In this document: positions 1 through 5,902 of the stretch, piece by piece | How the letters are laid out: every line of letters begins with the position of its first letter | Numbering within the stretch: the first letter of the stretch is position 1 | Origin: Actinomycetes bacterium | GTDB lineage: Bacteria > Actinomycetota > Acidimicrobiia > Acidimicrobiales > RAAP-2 | Assembly (NCBI GenBank): GCA_021849435.1 | Contig: JAJZSX010000077.1 | Location: 1 to 9,073, forward strand | DNA length: 9,073 nt | Direction of reading: 5' to 3' | Notes under the pieces: generated by a model | Told to the model about the DNA's origin: nothing | The model's input: the letters and a program-made list of their open reading frames with translations, nothing else | Database searches by the model: none | Made by a program: the position numbers and the translations under genes

Positions 1-60
1 CAAGCCGCCGTAGCGGCGGGCCCGTCCTGCGCCCAGTATGACGAGGGTCGGCCCGCTCAC
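1..60 (-). CDS. Nucleotidyltransferase (NDP-sugar synthase-like), N-terminal fragment cut by the window edge
   Basis: Only the first 20 codons lie in the window; the gene runs off the left edge. The peptide begins VSGPTLVILGAGRARRYGGL. A beta strand (TLVILGAG) followed by a glycine-rich turn and R-x-YGGL is the nucleotide-binding start of NTP-transferase proteins, whose usual form is close to LVILAAGxGSRYGGLKQ. Such enzymes join a nucleoside triphosphate to a sugar phosphate in the cytoplasm. Compared with the common motif the second Ala-Gly step is altered (GAGRAR rather than AAGMGS), so substrate cannot be guessed. The GTG at 60 is chosen because a -35/-10 pair places transcription start on that codon; there is no well-spaced Shine-Dalgarno. 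The gene is co-directional with the methyltransferase at 173-958 but has its own promoter. The call rests on a short stretch, so confidence is moderate. Confidence 0.65.
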   Translation of the reverse strand, partial: MSGPTLVILGAGRARRYGGL

Positions 61-66
61 TTCCCC

Positions 67-95
67 AACGTAACCATTGGGCGCGGGTTCGTCAA
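67..95 (-). promoter_or_regulatory. Leaderless promoter of the nucleotidyltransferase gene
   Basis: Reading the minus strand, TTGACG (90-95) is followed after exactly 17 nt by TACGTT (67-72). Six more nucleotides (61-66) lead to the GTG at 60. This is a sigma-70/SigA-type promoter whose predicted start point is the first base of the start codon, the arrangement known for leaderless actinobacterial mRNAs. It is the best -35/-10 pair in the window. Confidence 0.7.
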
Positions 96-141
96 TCGCG
101 ATGGACGCACCGGTCGTCGCGAGTCTGTCGTCGCGACCGCG

Positions 142-156
142 TCGACGCTGCGTCGA
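142..156 (-). terminator. Small hairpin downstream of the methyltransferase stop
   Basis: TCGACG and CGTCGA pair across a 3-nt loop, 17 nt past the methyltransferase stop codon on the minus strand. No U-tract follows, so it would be a weak or non-canonical terminator. It lies upstream of the nucleotidyltransferase promoter and could insulate the two co-directional genes. Confidence 0.25.
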
Positions 157-172
157 GGACTGCGCCGTCGAG

Positions 173-958
173 TCACTCGGGCTTCTGCCCCCAGGCCGTG
201 ACCATCGGTGAAGTCGCGAGGTCGAGCCGACCGGCCGTGACGTTCGCCAGGTGTCGCTCAATCTCCTCGGGCGTGGCGAGACCGTGCTCGAGCAGTCGGT
301 CACGGATCTGTTCGACCGTGGCGCGCTCGAGCTCAGTACACGCTGGACCACCCATCGGGAAGAACGCGTCGGACTGCACTCGTTCGAGTCCGGCCGACCG
401 CAACAGACGCGGCAGTGCTCTTCCGAAGGCGAGGTCCACCCCCCGCTCGGCCATGAGCGTGCGAAACGAGGTCTTGAGCCGATTGGCGAGTCGTTCGGCG
501 TCGCCGACCTCGTCGGGACAGGCGAGTGGTTGGAGCCCGGGGTCGGCCTCTTCGAGGAGTAACCAGCCGCCGGGGCGCAGAGCGTCGATCATCGTGGCGA
601 GCGCGCGCTCGCGACGCGTCACGTGCACGAGGACGAGACGGGCGTGGACGAGGTCGAAGTGACCGTCGGGGGCCGGGTCGACGCCAACGTCGTGACGGCG
701 AACCTCGACCGATCCGCCCATGGCGTTCAGCCAGGCGGTGTCGATGTCCGTCGCGAGGACGCTCGTCGCGGTGCGCTCGGCGATCCAGGCCGGCACGCTC
801 GGTCCGCCCGCCCCGACCTCCCAGACCCGCCAGCCGACGCAGAGTCCGAGCGCGTCGAGGTGGCGGAAGGTCGAAGGATTGAACAACGAGGCGAGGGCGT
901 CGAATCGCTGACCGGCTTGCACCTGTTGGTTGTCGAGCAGGTAATCGTCATCGGTCAC
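173..958 (-). CDS. Class I SAM-dependent methyltransferase
   Basis: 261 aa, cytoplasmic, no signal or membrane segment. The Rossmann-type SAM-binding fold is plain: motif I at residues 45-54 (VWEVGAGGPS), an acidic residue after strand 2 that would hold the SAM ribose (D71 in LATDID), a strand-3 segment near RRHD (87-90), motif IV at FDLVHARLVLVHV (101-113), and LRPGGWLLLEE (127-137). The N-terminal YLLDN and FDALASLFNPST segment is typical of the actinobacterial methyltransferases annotated only as 'methyltransferase domain-containing'. The substrate is unknown; small molecules are more usual than nucleic acid or protein for this layout, which is inference. The GTG at 958 is preferred because a TAGGAT box lies 6 nt upstream, implying a leaderless mRNA. 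It diverges from the beta-propeller gene at 1067 with about 108 nt between the start codons. Confidence 0.85.
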   Translation of the reverse strand: MTDDDYLLDNQQVQAGQRFDALASLFNPSTFRHLDALGLCVGWRVWEVGAGGPSVPAWIAERTATSVLATDIDTAWLNAMGGSVEVRRHDVGVDPAPDGHFDLVHARLVLVHVTRRERALATMIDALRPGGWLLLEEADPGLQPLACPDEVGDAERLANRLKTSFRTLMAERGVDLAFGRALPRLLRSAGLERVQSDAFFPMGGPACTELERATVEQIRDRLLEHGLATPEEIERHLANVTAGRLDLATSPMVTAWGQKPE

Positions 959-964
959 GAGCCG

Positions 965-970
965 ATCCTA
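965..970 (-). promoter_or_regulatory. -10 box of the leaderless methyltransferase promoter
   Basis: TAGGAT on the minus strand fits TAnnnT and ends 6 nt before the GTG at 958. No good -35 is seen at 17 nt. Its support is the identical spacing at three other genes in this window. Confidence 0.5.
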
Positions 971-1066
971 GAGACGAAGCACCATCGAGTTCGTTTGCCG
1001 ACCGACCGTCCGGCCGTAGCGTCTCGGCCCCGGGCTGCACGGGAACGTCGCACGGTGTAGGAAGGC

Positions 1067-2206
1067 GTGGTGCCCTGGATGAACGGCGTCGAGAACCGCA
1101 GCGAATCGGTGTCGTCTCGTCTGTCAAGGTCGCGGCGACGACAAGCGGGCGCCGTGGTGCTCGTCGCGCTCGTCACGGCGTCTTCGCTCGCGCTGGGCGC
1201 CATGGATCGCGCGCACACCGCTCCGCCGTCGCCAGCATCGGCCCCGGCATCGCTCGCGTCGGCGTCGCCGTCGCGCTACGCCATCGGCACGATGGTGCCC
1301 GCGTTGAAGCTGTCGCGACTGCAGATGCTGAGCGCCCGCGTCGGTGTCGGCGTCGCCCCGATCGTCACCTTCAGTGGCCGGCTTCGACGCGGGTACCTGG
1401 TGCGAACCAACGACGGCGGGGCGTCGTGGCGGGTGACGGGGGTCTTCCCATTGGGTGTCTACCCGTGGACGACCGCCTTCATCTCACCGAGGGTCGGCTA
1501 CGCGATCGACAGCACGGGCGCGCTCTACACCGCTGACGCGGGGCGCACGTGGGCGGTCGTCACCACGACCGGCGCACCGCTCTCGATCAGTGTGCGGGGC
1601 CGCGTCGCGTGGCTCTTCGCCGAGTACTGTCACCACAACGCCATGAATGGACCGTGCGCCACCCAGCTCGACGTCTACGACGTTGGGGCGGTCACGCCGA
1701 CGTCGGTCGCGAAGGTACCTGGGGATCAGCCGTTCGCGAGCCAGGTCGGTCCCACGTCGGGCTACGTCCTTGGTAGCGGCTCCAGTGACGGGGTATTCGC
1801 CACCATCGACGACGGGCGCACGTGGCGTCTGGTCGACAACCCCTGTCGAACTGGCGTCTCGGGCGGTGCCGCGGTGTCGCCGACCCACCTGTTGCTCTAC
1901 TGCGGTGTGGCATCGACCATTCTCTACGTGTCGAGTGACGGCGGTGCGACGTGGCAACGGCGGAGCTCGCCGTCAGGCGGCGGGTTCGACGTGGCGAGCG
2001 GATCGTCAGGCGCGTATATCTGGCAGTTCGACACAGCGTTGTGGGAGAGTCACGACGGAGGCGGCACGTGGCAGTCGGTCACGAACGTGCGGTTCGGGCC
2101 GAGCGGCGCGATCACCACCTACGGTGTCCACGATGCGTGGCACGCGGTGCCGGGTCACGGGATTTACCGCACGACGAACGGCATCACGTGGACGCTCCTG
2201 CGGTGA
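1067..2206 (+). CDS. Exported beta-propeller protein with BNR/YCF48-like repeats
   Basis: 379 aa from the first GTG. A basic stretch (RSRRRQAG, 21-28) and a hydrophobic helix (about 29-45) form a signal peptide or signal anchor, then a Ser/Ala/Pro-rich linker (50-70). The rest carries Asp-box-like repeats of the S/T-x-D-x-G-x-T-W type: TNDGGASW (114-121), TADAGRTW (155-162), TIDDGRTW (246-253), SSDGGATW (289-296), SHDGGGTW (328-335), and a last weaker NGITW (371-375). This is the pattern of sialidase-like or YCF48-like beta-propellers. Sialidase activity is not implied, because no catalytic Arg triad or Tyr/Glu pair is recognisable. Cysteines at 188, 197, 260 and 279 could form disulfides outside the cell. 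The start is uncertain: AGGAAGG (1059-1065) sits 4 nt from GTG 1070 and 13 nt from ATG 1079, and is too close to GTG 1067. Function unknown; probably surface or periplasmic. Confidence 0.8.
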   Translation: MVPWMNGVENRSESVSSRLSRSRRRQAGAVVLVALVTASSLALGAMDRAHTAPPSPASAPASLASASPSRYAIGTMVPALKLSRLQMLSARVGVGVAPIVTFSGRLRRGYLVRTNDGGASWRVTGVFPLGVYPWTTAFISPRVGYAIDSTGALYTADAGRTWAVVTTTGAPLSISVRGRVAWLFAEYCHHNAMNGPCATQLDVYDVGAVTPTSVAKVPGDQPFASQVGPTSGYVLGSGSSDGVFATIDDGRTWRLVDNPCRTGVSGGAAVSPTHLLLYCGVASTILYVSSDGGATWQRRSSPSGGGFDVASGSSGAYIWQFDTALWESHDGGGTWQSVTNVRFGPSGAITTYGVHDAWHAVPGHGIYRTTNGITWTLLR

Positions 2207-2330
2207 TCGTGTCGCAGGTTGTTCGTCCGCTGTCGTCGGTGACACGGTCCGCCGGTTTCTGCCGCGCTCGCTGTTCGGCGACGGGCGAGATGGAGTGCCG
2301 AGGTCGACGGGCGCTAGGGTGGCTCGATCG

Positions 2331-2339
2331 GGGGAGGGG
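2331..2339 (+). promoter_or_regulatory. Strong Shine-Dalgarno of the leader ORF
   Basis: GGGGAGGGG ends 6 nt before the GTG at 2346. It is among the strongest ribosome-binding sequences in the window, yet it serves an 17-codon reading frame rather than a long gene. A possible TAGGGT -10 box lies at 2315-2320, without a good -35. Confidence 0.45.
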
Positions 2340-2345
2340 TCACTA

Positions 2346-2399
2346 GTGCCAGGTCACCGATTGCGTTCGCCTCGCGTGACGGTGTGCCGTCGTGGATGA
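2346..2399 (+). CDS. Possible leader peptide overlapping the start of the YihY gene
   Basis: A 17-codon frame, VPGHRLRSPRVTVCRRG, begins at GTG 2346 behind a strong Shine-Dalgarno and ends with TGA at 2397-2399. Its stop lies just inside the YihY reading frame, whose GTG is at 2392, so the two overlap by 8 nt. YihY itself has no visible ribosome-binding site. Translation of the leader could therefore deliver ribosomes to the YihY start by coupling. The peptide is basic, with 5 Arg in 17 residues, and resembles no family I know. Alternatively the Shine-Dalgarno match may be chance in GC-rich DNA. Confidence 0.35.
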   Translation: MPGHRLRSPRVTVCRRG

Positions 2400-3264
2400 G
2401 TCAGTCGACGTAACCGCCGGGTCGCGGTTCGCGCGCACGTCGCGAGTCTCGCGGCTCGTGCTCGGTCGCATGAAGGCCGACCGCGTGAGCGTCGCCGCGG
2501 GCGCGTTCGCGTATCGGTGGTTCCTGTCGATCTTTCCGCTCATAATCGCGCTACTCGGAGTCGCGTCACTCATCACGGTGCCGCATCGCCTCATCACCAA
2601 CCTCATCCACGGCGTCACGGTCGCGTTACCGCCAGGCGCGGCGACCGTGCTCACCGAGTCGATCACGAACGCCCAGCGACACGCGGGCGCGGGCGTGGCG
2701 ACCACGGTGGTGGCGAGCGTGGTCGCGCTGTGGAGCGCGACGTCGGGGATGGTCGTCGTGGAGGAGGGTCTGGACATGGCCTTCGGCCTGTCGACGGATC
2801 GGTCGTTCCTCGTCCGTCGGCTGATCGCTCTACCGCTACTAGCCGCTTCGGTGGTGCTCGGCGGCGTCGCCTCCGCGCTCGCGGTCTTCGGTGCGCAGCT
2901 GGGTCGACTGTTCGGTGACGTCGTGCCCATCCACGGCGAACTCTTCACGATCTCGTGGGGTGTGCTCCGGTGGCTCGCCGCGCTGTTGCTCATGAACCTG
3001 CTGCTCTCGGTCTTCTACTACCTCGCGCCCAACCGTCGGTCACGGTGGCGATGGACGAGCGCCGGCACCGTCGTCGCGACAGTGACCTGGGCGTTGGTGT
3101 CGCTCGGCTTCTCGCTCTACACGTCGGCCTTCGGCTCGTTCGGCTCGACCTACGGCGCGTTCGCCGGCGTCGCGATTCTCATCTTCTGGCTGTACCTGTC
3201 GGGACTGGCGATCCTGATGGGTGCCGAGGTCGACGCGGCGGTTGCGTCGAATGGCGAGGCGTGA
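2392..3264 (+). CDS. YihY/BrkB-family integral membrane protein
   Basis: 290 aa, close to the usual family length, with about six membrane helices. The family signature appears in order: a cytoplasmic helix, then AAGAFAYRWFLSIFPLII (35-52) matching the conserved A-x-A-x-x-Y-x3-FPL element; helices near 102-122 and 145-170; MNLLLSVFYYLAPN (201-214) with the hallmark YYLAPN; a helix near 223-242; and YGAFAGVAILIFWLYLSG (254-271) followed by LMGAEVDA (275-282), the most conserved part of the family. Members were once misnamed ribonuclease BN and some are called virulence factor BrkB; molecular function is unsettled (transport or envelope role suggested). GTG 2392 is the most upstream in-frame start after a stop, and the conserved N-terminal helix requires a start before ATG 2470. 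No ribosome-binding site precedes it, which suggests coupling to the leader ORF. It converges with the PIN-toxin cassette 88 nt away. Confidence 0.9.
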   Translation: MDESVDVTAGSRFARTSRVSRLVLGRMKADRVSVAAGAFAYRWFLSIFPLIIALLGVASLITVPHRLITNLIHGVTVALPPGAATVLTESITNAQRHAGAGVATTVVASVVALWSATSGMVVVEEGLDMAFGLSTDRSFLVRRLIALPLLAASVVLGGVASALAVFGAQLGRLFGDVVPIHGELFTISWGVLRWLAALLLMNLLLSVFYYLAPNRRSRWRWTSAGTVVATVTWALVSLGFSLYTSAFGSFGSTYGAFAGVAILIFWLYLSGLAILMGAEVDAAVASNGEA

Positions 3265-3352
3265 ACGTGAGCGACACCACCGAGGTCGCTCGAACCGCGG
3301 ATGGCGATCTCGATCGGTAGTGATGGGCGTGTCGCGCGACGCGGACGTGGAC

Positions 3353-3754
3353 CTAGGGACGAGCGAGCTCGTCGAAGCTCGCGACGACGATGAGACCGGT
3401 CGCGCGTTCGGCCAGCCGGGTGTCGCCGGCGACGAGCTTGTCGGCTTGGAGCTGGGTCACGGCCACGTACTCGGCATCGGTGAGGTTGTCCCAGCCGTGG
3501 GTGATCGCGAGGCTCCACGCCGTTCGACGAGACACGCGGTCCCCGAGTAGGCGGATCTTGAGTGCCGTCATGCGCTCGTGCAGGATGAGGGCGTCGCGTT
3601 CGTCGAGTGCGCCGTCACGCACCTGGGTGAGCAGGATCTCGAGGGCACGTGTTCGCAGGCTGTTCGGGGCGACGAGGTCGTGGCTGGTCGGAAGCGTCAC
3701 GGACTGCGCGACGAGACGCACCAAGGTCGGCGGGTCGATGACGAAGCGTGTCAT
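3353..3754 (-). CDS. PIN-domain protein, VapC-like toxin
   Basis: 133 aa, the usual size for a VapC-type PIN nuclease. The acidic residues expected to bind Mg2+ are visible: D7 in TRFVIDPPTL, E39 and/or E60 in the central helices, D93 in LTDAEYVAV, and D111 in VAGDTRLA. LTDAEYVAVTQLQADKLVAG followed by D-x-RLA is the standard C-terminal PIN signature. PIN toxins cleave RNA (tRNA, rRNA or mRNA); the target cannot be read from the sequence. VIDPPTL near the N-terminus and NSLRTRALEILL (31-42) suggest the actinobacterial PIN branch with this opening rather than canonical VapC. The ATG at 3754 overlaps the stop of an upstream small ORF as ATGA, implying coupled translation. The same reading frame stays open upstream to about 4195, but that extension is rich in Arg, Ser and Pro and antisense to nothing recognisable, so it is rejected. 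Confidence 0.85.
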   Translation of the reverse strand: MTRFVIDPPTLVRLVAQSVTLPTSHDLVAPNSLRTRALEILLTQVRDGALDERDALILHERMTALKIRLLGDRVSRRTAWSLAITHGWDNLTDAEYVAVTQLQADKLVAGDTRLAERATGLIVVASFDELARP

Positions 3755-3897
3755 CGCGCTGTCTCGTCGCCGTGCGCTTGCGCGCGAGAGCGCCGGAACT
3801 GCCGTGGCGATACGTCGCCCACTGACACGTACGAGCGAACCATGCGAGACCCGTCCACGAGAACCCACTTGGTGATGCAACGAGAAGACGGCAACAC
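3751..3897 (-). CDS. Small basic protein, candidate antitoxin of the PIN-domain toxin
   Basis: A 48-aa frame starts at GTG 3897 and ends at the TGA inside the ATGA overlap with the PIN gene. It contains ITKWVLVDGSRMVRSYV (residues 9-25), SVGDVSPRQFRRSRAQAHG (26-44) and an acidic-basic tail. Beta-strand-like N-terminal half and an Arg-rich C-terminal half fit a small DNA- or toxin-binding antitoxin, but I do not recognise a named family. Evidence that it is real: third codon positions are strongly G/C, it overlaps the toxin start by 4 nt as in many toxin-antitoxin pairs, and a TACCTT box sits exactly 6 nt before its GTG, matching the leaderless promoters of other genes here. A shorter start at Met20 would leave 29 residues. 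The antitoxin role is inferred from position. Confidence 0.6.
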   Translation of the reverse strand: MLPSSRCITKWVLVDGSRMVRSYVSVGDVSPRQFRRSRAQAHGDETAR

Positions 3898-3903
3898 GCT
3901 TCG

Positions 3904-3909
3904 AAGGTA
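3904..3909 (-). promoter_or_regulatory. -10 box of the leaderless toxin-cassette promoter
   Basis: TACCTT on the minus strand ends 6 nt before GTG 3897. No convincing -35 lies 17 nt upstream. It would drive the small ORF and PIN gene as one mRNA; an antitoxin that autoregulates would be expected to bind near here, though no clear operator repeat is seen. Confidence 0.45.
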
Positions 3910-4325
3910 ATTGGTCGGGCGCCTCGCAGCTACGCAACCGTGTTGGCCGGTTCACTACGGATGTAGCGACATGCACTCGACGTGAGCGGCGTTGATCATG
4001 ACGATGTTGAGAGGGGAACGGGCTGGGACGGTTCATAACCCGATGTCGGTGCCGAGTCGACGTCGGGCTTCGGGTAACGGTGGCGCGCGGTGGCGTAAGC
4101 CACGAAGTTGGACCGCGCGACGTTGCTCGGCATCGTAGTTTCTTGCGACGCAAGGCGTCGAGGTTGGAGCGCTCTTGCAGGTTGGAACCTTCCATCGGCG
4201 TTGGTGCGGAGGCCTTGTGGAACCGTGCGACGGCGATGACGCGTCACGGGTAGTTGGGGTTGCGGTCGAGTTTCGCTGCGACCGCTTCTCCCGGTGGCGG
4301 ACACGTCGAATCGTTGATCCCACGG
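3910..4325. other. Gene-free stretch between the divergent PIN cassette and P-loop gene
   Basis: About 415 nt with no gene I can defend. A 45-codon minus-strand frame (ATG at 4133, stop at 3996; includes ARSNFVAYATARHRYPKP) has G/C-rich third positions but no ribosome-binding site, promoter or recognisable family. A 6-bp hairpin, CGACGC-AAG-GCGTCG, lies at 4146-4160. The region may hold remains of a lost gene. Confidence 0.4.
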
Positions 4326-4331
4326 TACATT
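4326..4331 (+). promoter_or_regulatory. -10 box of the leaderless P-loop NTPase promoter
   Basis: TACATT fits TAnnnT and ends 6 nt before GTG 4338. The -35 is not obvious. Spacing matches the other leaderless genes in the window and decides the GTG start. Confidence 0.55.
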
Positions 4332-4337
4332 CGAAGT

Positions 4338-4841
4338 GTGCAGCGCGTGGCGGTCGTTGGTTCTGGTGGCGCGGGCAAGACCACCTTTTCTCGAGAACTG
4401 TCGCGTCGCACGGGGCTGCCCGTCGTCCACCTCGATCACTACTACTGGAAGCCCGGGTGGGTAGCGACGCCGCGCGACGAGTGGCGAATCGTACTAAGCG
4501 AGAAGTTGCAAGGCGATCAGTGGATCGCCGACGGAAACTACGCAGGGACCTTCGATGTCCGCTTTTCACGGGCTGACACGATTATCGTTTTGGCCCTTCC
4601 GCGCTGGCGGTGCATCTCACGCGCCATTCGCCGGTCGCTCGGCAATCACGGTCATTCTGTGCAGGCGGACGGGTGCCCAGAACGCATCGACGTCACTTTC
4701 CTCTGGTGGCTGTGGCGCTACCCGAAGGACAGCCGTCCACTACTGAACGAGGCTCTTCGCGTGCACGGTCAGGCTGCCACCGTCGTCGAGTTGAATTCGT
4801 CGCGTGACGTCTCGCGTTTCCTCGAGGGACTTCGTTCGTAG
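4338..4841 (+). CDS. Small P-loop NTPase, FlaR/adenylate-kinase-like
   Basis: 167 aa, cytoplasmic. It opens with VQRVAVVGSGGAGKTTFS: a Walker A motif G-x-x-G-x-GKT at residues 8-15. LPVVHLDHYYWKPGW (27-41) and WIADGNY (62-68) are hallmarks of the small kinases annotated as 'topology modulation protein FlaR', 'adenylate kinase' or 'AAA family ATPase'. R89 and the later basic residues (R91, R96, R98, R99) sit where the lid arginines of nucleotide kinases lie, and CPERIDVTFLWWLWRYP (113-129) is the usual family motif. The C-terminus (SSRDVSRFLEGL) is the conserved last helix. The true substrate of this family is not established; a nucleotide or small-metabolite kinase is likely. GTG 4338 is chosen because it starts directly before the first beta strand, as in homologues, and has the -10 box at leaderless distance. 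The open frame reaching back to 4254 adds 28 residues of non-family sequence and is not used. Confidence 0.85.
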   Translation: MQRVAVVGSGGAGKTTFSRELSRRTGLPVVHLDHYYWKPGWVATPRDEWRIVLSEKLQGDQWIADGNYAGTFDVRFSRADTIIVLALPRWRCISRAIRRSLGNHGHSVQADGCPERIDVTFLWWLWRYPKDSRPLLNEALRVHGQAATVVELNSSRDVSRFLEGLRS

Positions 4842-4847
4842 TCTCTT

Positions 4848-4869
4848 GCGAAGGGCGCCTCCACTTCGC
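4848..4869. terminator. Weak hairpin between converging genes
   Basis: GCGAAG (4848-4853) and CTTCGC (4864-4869) pair with a 10-nt loop just after the P-loop gene stop. There is no U-tract on either strand. It may help end transcription of the P-loop gene, which converges with the DUF4232-like gene. Confidence 0.3.
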
Positions 4870-5008
4870 GGTCACTCGATCTGTTAAGCAAGGGTTCTTG
4901 GGTTGAGGGGTCAATTCACCCTGTCGCCGTTACGGGCAGTTCAGGTCGAACGGAGCTTCGGACCCGAGTGCAGCAGGTGATACTGCGAGGAGGTTCTACC
5001 CTGACCAC

Positions 5009-5560
5009 TTATGGGAAGCGCGTGCCGAGCACGACCCCCGAAGTGAGCGTGCTCGCGATCTTCGTGCAGACGGAGTTAGCGCGCAGCGTGTAGTAGAGCG
5101 TGACCCCACTCTGGAAGACCAAGCGAACGCGCGAAACCTTCGCAAGATGTCCGCACGTGGACGAAGGGAAGTTGTCCGCCGTCTCGATGCCCACGGTGAC
5201 GCTTGCGACAGCTCCGCGCTTCACAACGATTGTTTTGCCACGATCAGCGAAGGTGAGCTTCTTCGCCGCGGGCCCTACGGCTCGGAAGACTACGAGCCCG
5301 CCAGAGCCCACGAAGATGCCGAACCGGGTTACGGGTGCCCCCGACAGCGTGCAAGCGTGTGACGAATGGTTCGTAATGAGGAGCGTCTCGTAAGCGGTGC
5401 CTGCCGCCGCACTGCTGCGACCCACCGTGGACGTGAGCGCTGCGCCGCGGCACGGCGCCGGTGTGGAGGCGCCAGCCATTGCGACCCCCTGCGATGCGCT
5501 CGTCGGGATGGATAGGGTCATGGCGGTCATCACACCAAGCAGAATTCTCCGAAGTCTCAT
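5009..5560 (-). CDS. Secreted DUF4232-like protein
   Basis: 183 aa. Residues 1-30 form a signal peptide: basic MRLRR, hydrophobic core ILLGVMTAMTLSI, and an alanine-rich cleavage region near SASQGVAMA. The mature part begins with C37 (PCRGAALT), followed by LLITNHSSHACTLSGAP (60-76) with C70, an Ig-like strand pattern, C136 (SSTCGHLA) and C165 (NSVCTKI). The order 'Cys - strand - LxNxSxxxCxLxGxP - core - Cys - Cys near the end' is that of the actinobacterial DUF4232 domain, an immunoglobulin-like fold usually found on lipoproteins or exported proteins; no lipobox Cys is present here, so it is probably released or periplasmic. Four cysteines would allow two disulfides. ATG 5560 is chosen over TTG 5578 because GGGAG lies 5 nt upstream of it. 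Function unknown. It is transcribed alone and converges with the P-loop NTPase. Confidence 0.8.
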   Translation of the reverse strand: MRLRRILLGVMTAMTLSIPTSASQGVAMAGASTPAPCRGAALTSTVGRSSAAAGTAYETLLITNHSSHACTLSGAPVTRFGIFVGSGGLVVFRAVGPAAKKLTFADRGKTIVVKRGAVASVTVGIETADNFPSSTCGHLAKVSRVRLVFQSGVTLYYTLRANSVCTKIASTLTSGVVLGTRFP

Positions 5561-5699
5561 CTGCTCTCCCTGCTCCAAGTCATCAGCGGCGCCTCTGATC
5601 GTTCCCAGTCTCGGTGTTTGGCACCCTTGATGCCAGTCAAGACGGCGGAAGAGTCAGTGCTCGAGTGGCCGAGTACTGGAGATCCCCTTTACTTGTATG

Positions 5700-5902
5700 C
5701 CGCATCGCGACCACGATGCAAGCCCGAAGGAGCTCCTTGTAGGTCAGGCGAAAACGACGACTCGCCGTTCTTTATCGAAGGCAGGTCAATCGATGACGAA
5801 TCTCCAGATTGGAAGGACAAGGCGCGAACTCGAATCAAGCGGGCGGATCAGGTTATCGTCATCTGTGGCAACAACGTGGACACGGCGACTGTGACGCTGT
5901 AG
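5700..5902 (+). pseudogene. Remnant of an MTH538-type TIR-like domain gene
   Basis: Two frames together give a recognisable TIR-like core. Frame one (from about 5703) reads HRDHDASPKELLVGQAK; frame two (from 5753) reads NDDSPFFIEG, then DESPDWKDKARTRIKRADQV and IVICGNNVDTAT. In intact MTH538 TIR-like proteins (DUF1863) these run together as D-x-DHD...LLVGQAK-N-DSPF...W...R-x-RI...ViVicG...TATGV. Restoring one A in the AAAA run at 5751-5754 joins the two frames. The usual start of the domain (a beta strand reading F-I-S-F/Y before the first Asp) is missing, and after TAT the similarity stops: the frame ends at TAG 5900-5902 just where the antisense HEPN-like remnant begins. So the gene has lost both ends and carries a frameshift. 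Intact relatives are TIR-fold proteins often linked to defence. It is not expected to make protein. Confidence 0.7.

Noticed and set aside
198..1060. Several plus-strand open frames across the methyltransferase gene
   Set aside because: They are antisense shadows rich in Arg, Gly and Ser, whereas the minus frame has clear SAM-binding motifs.
3328..3343. Palindrome GTCGCGCGAC with flanking pairs, between converging genes, as a bidirectional terminator
   Set aside because: No U-tract on either strand, and short CG palindromes are frequent in such GC-rich DNA.
3755..4195. Long in-frame extension upstream of the PIN toxin, which would give a 280-aa protein
   Set aside because: The extension is Arg/Ser/Pro/Thr-rich with no family features, and the PIN domain begins properly at ATG 3754, which overlaps a better-supported small ORF.
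4254..4337. Upstream extension of the P-loop NTPase to an earlier start
   Set aside because: It adds 28 residues before the first conserved strand, while GTG 4338 fits the family N-terminus and has a -10 box at leaderless distance.
5618..5699. Intact 94-aa gene beginning at 5618 and including the TIR-like tail
   Set aside because: The N-terminal half in this frame is not TIR-like; the matching residues lie in another frame until 5751, so the whole is a frameshifted fragment.
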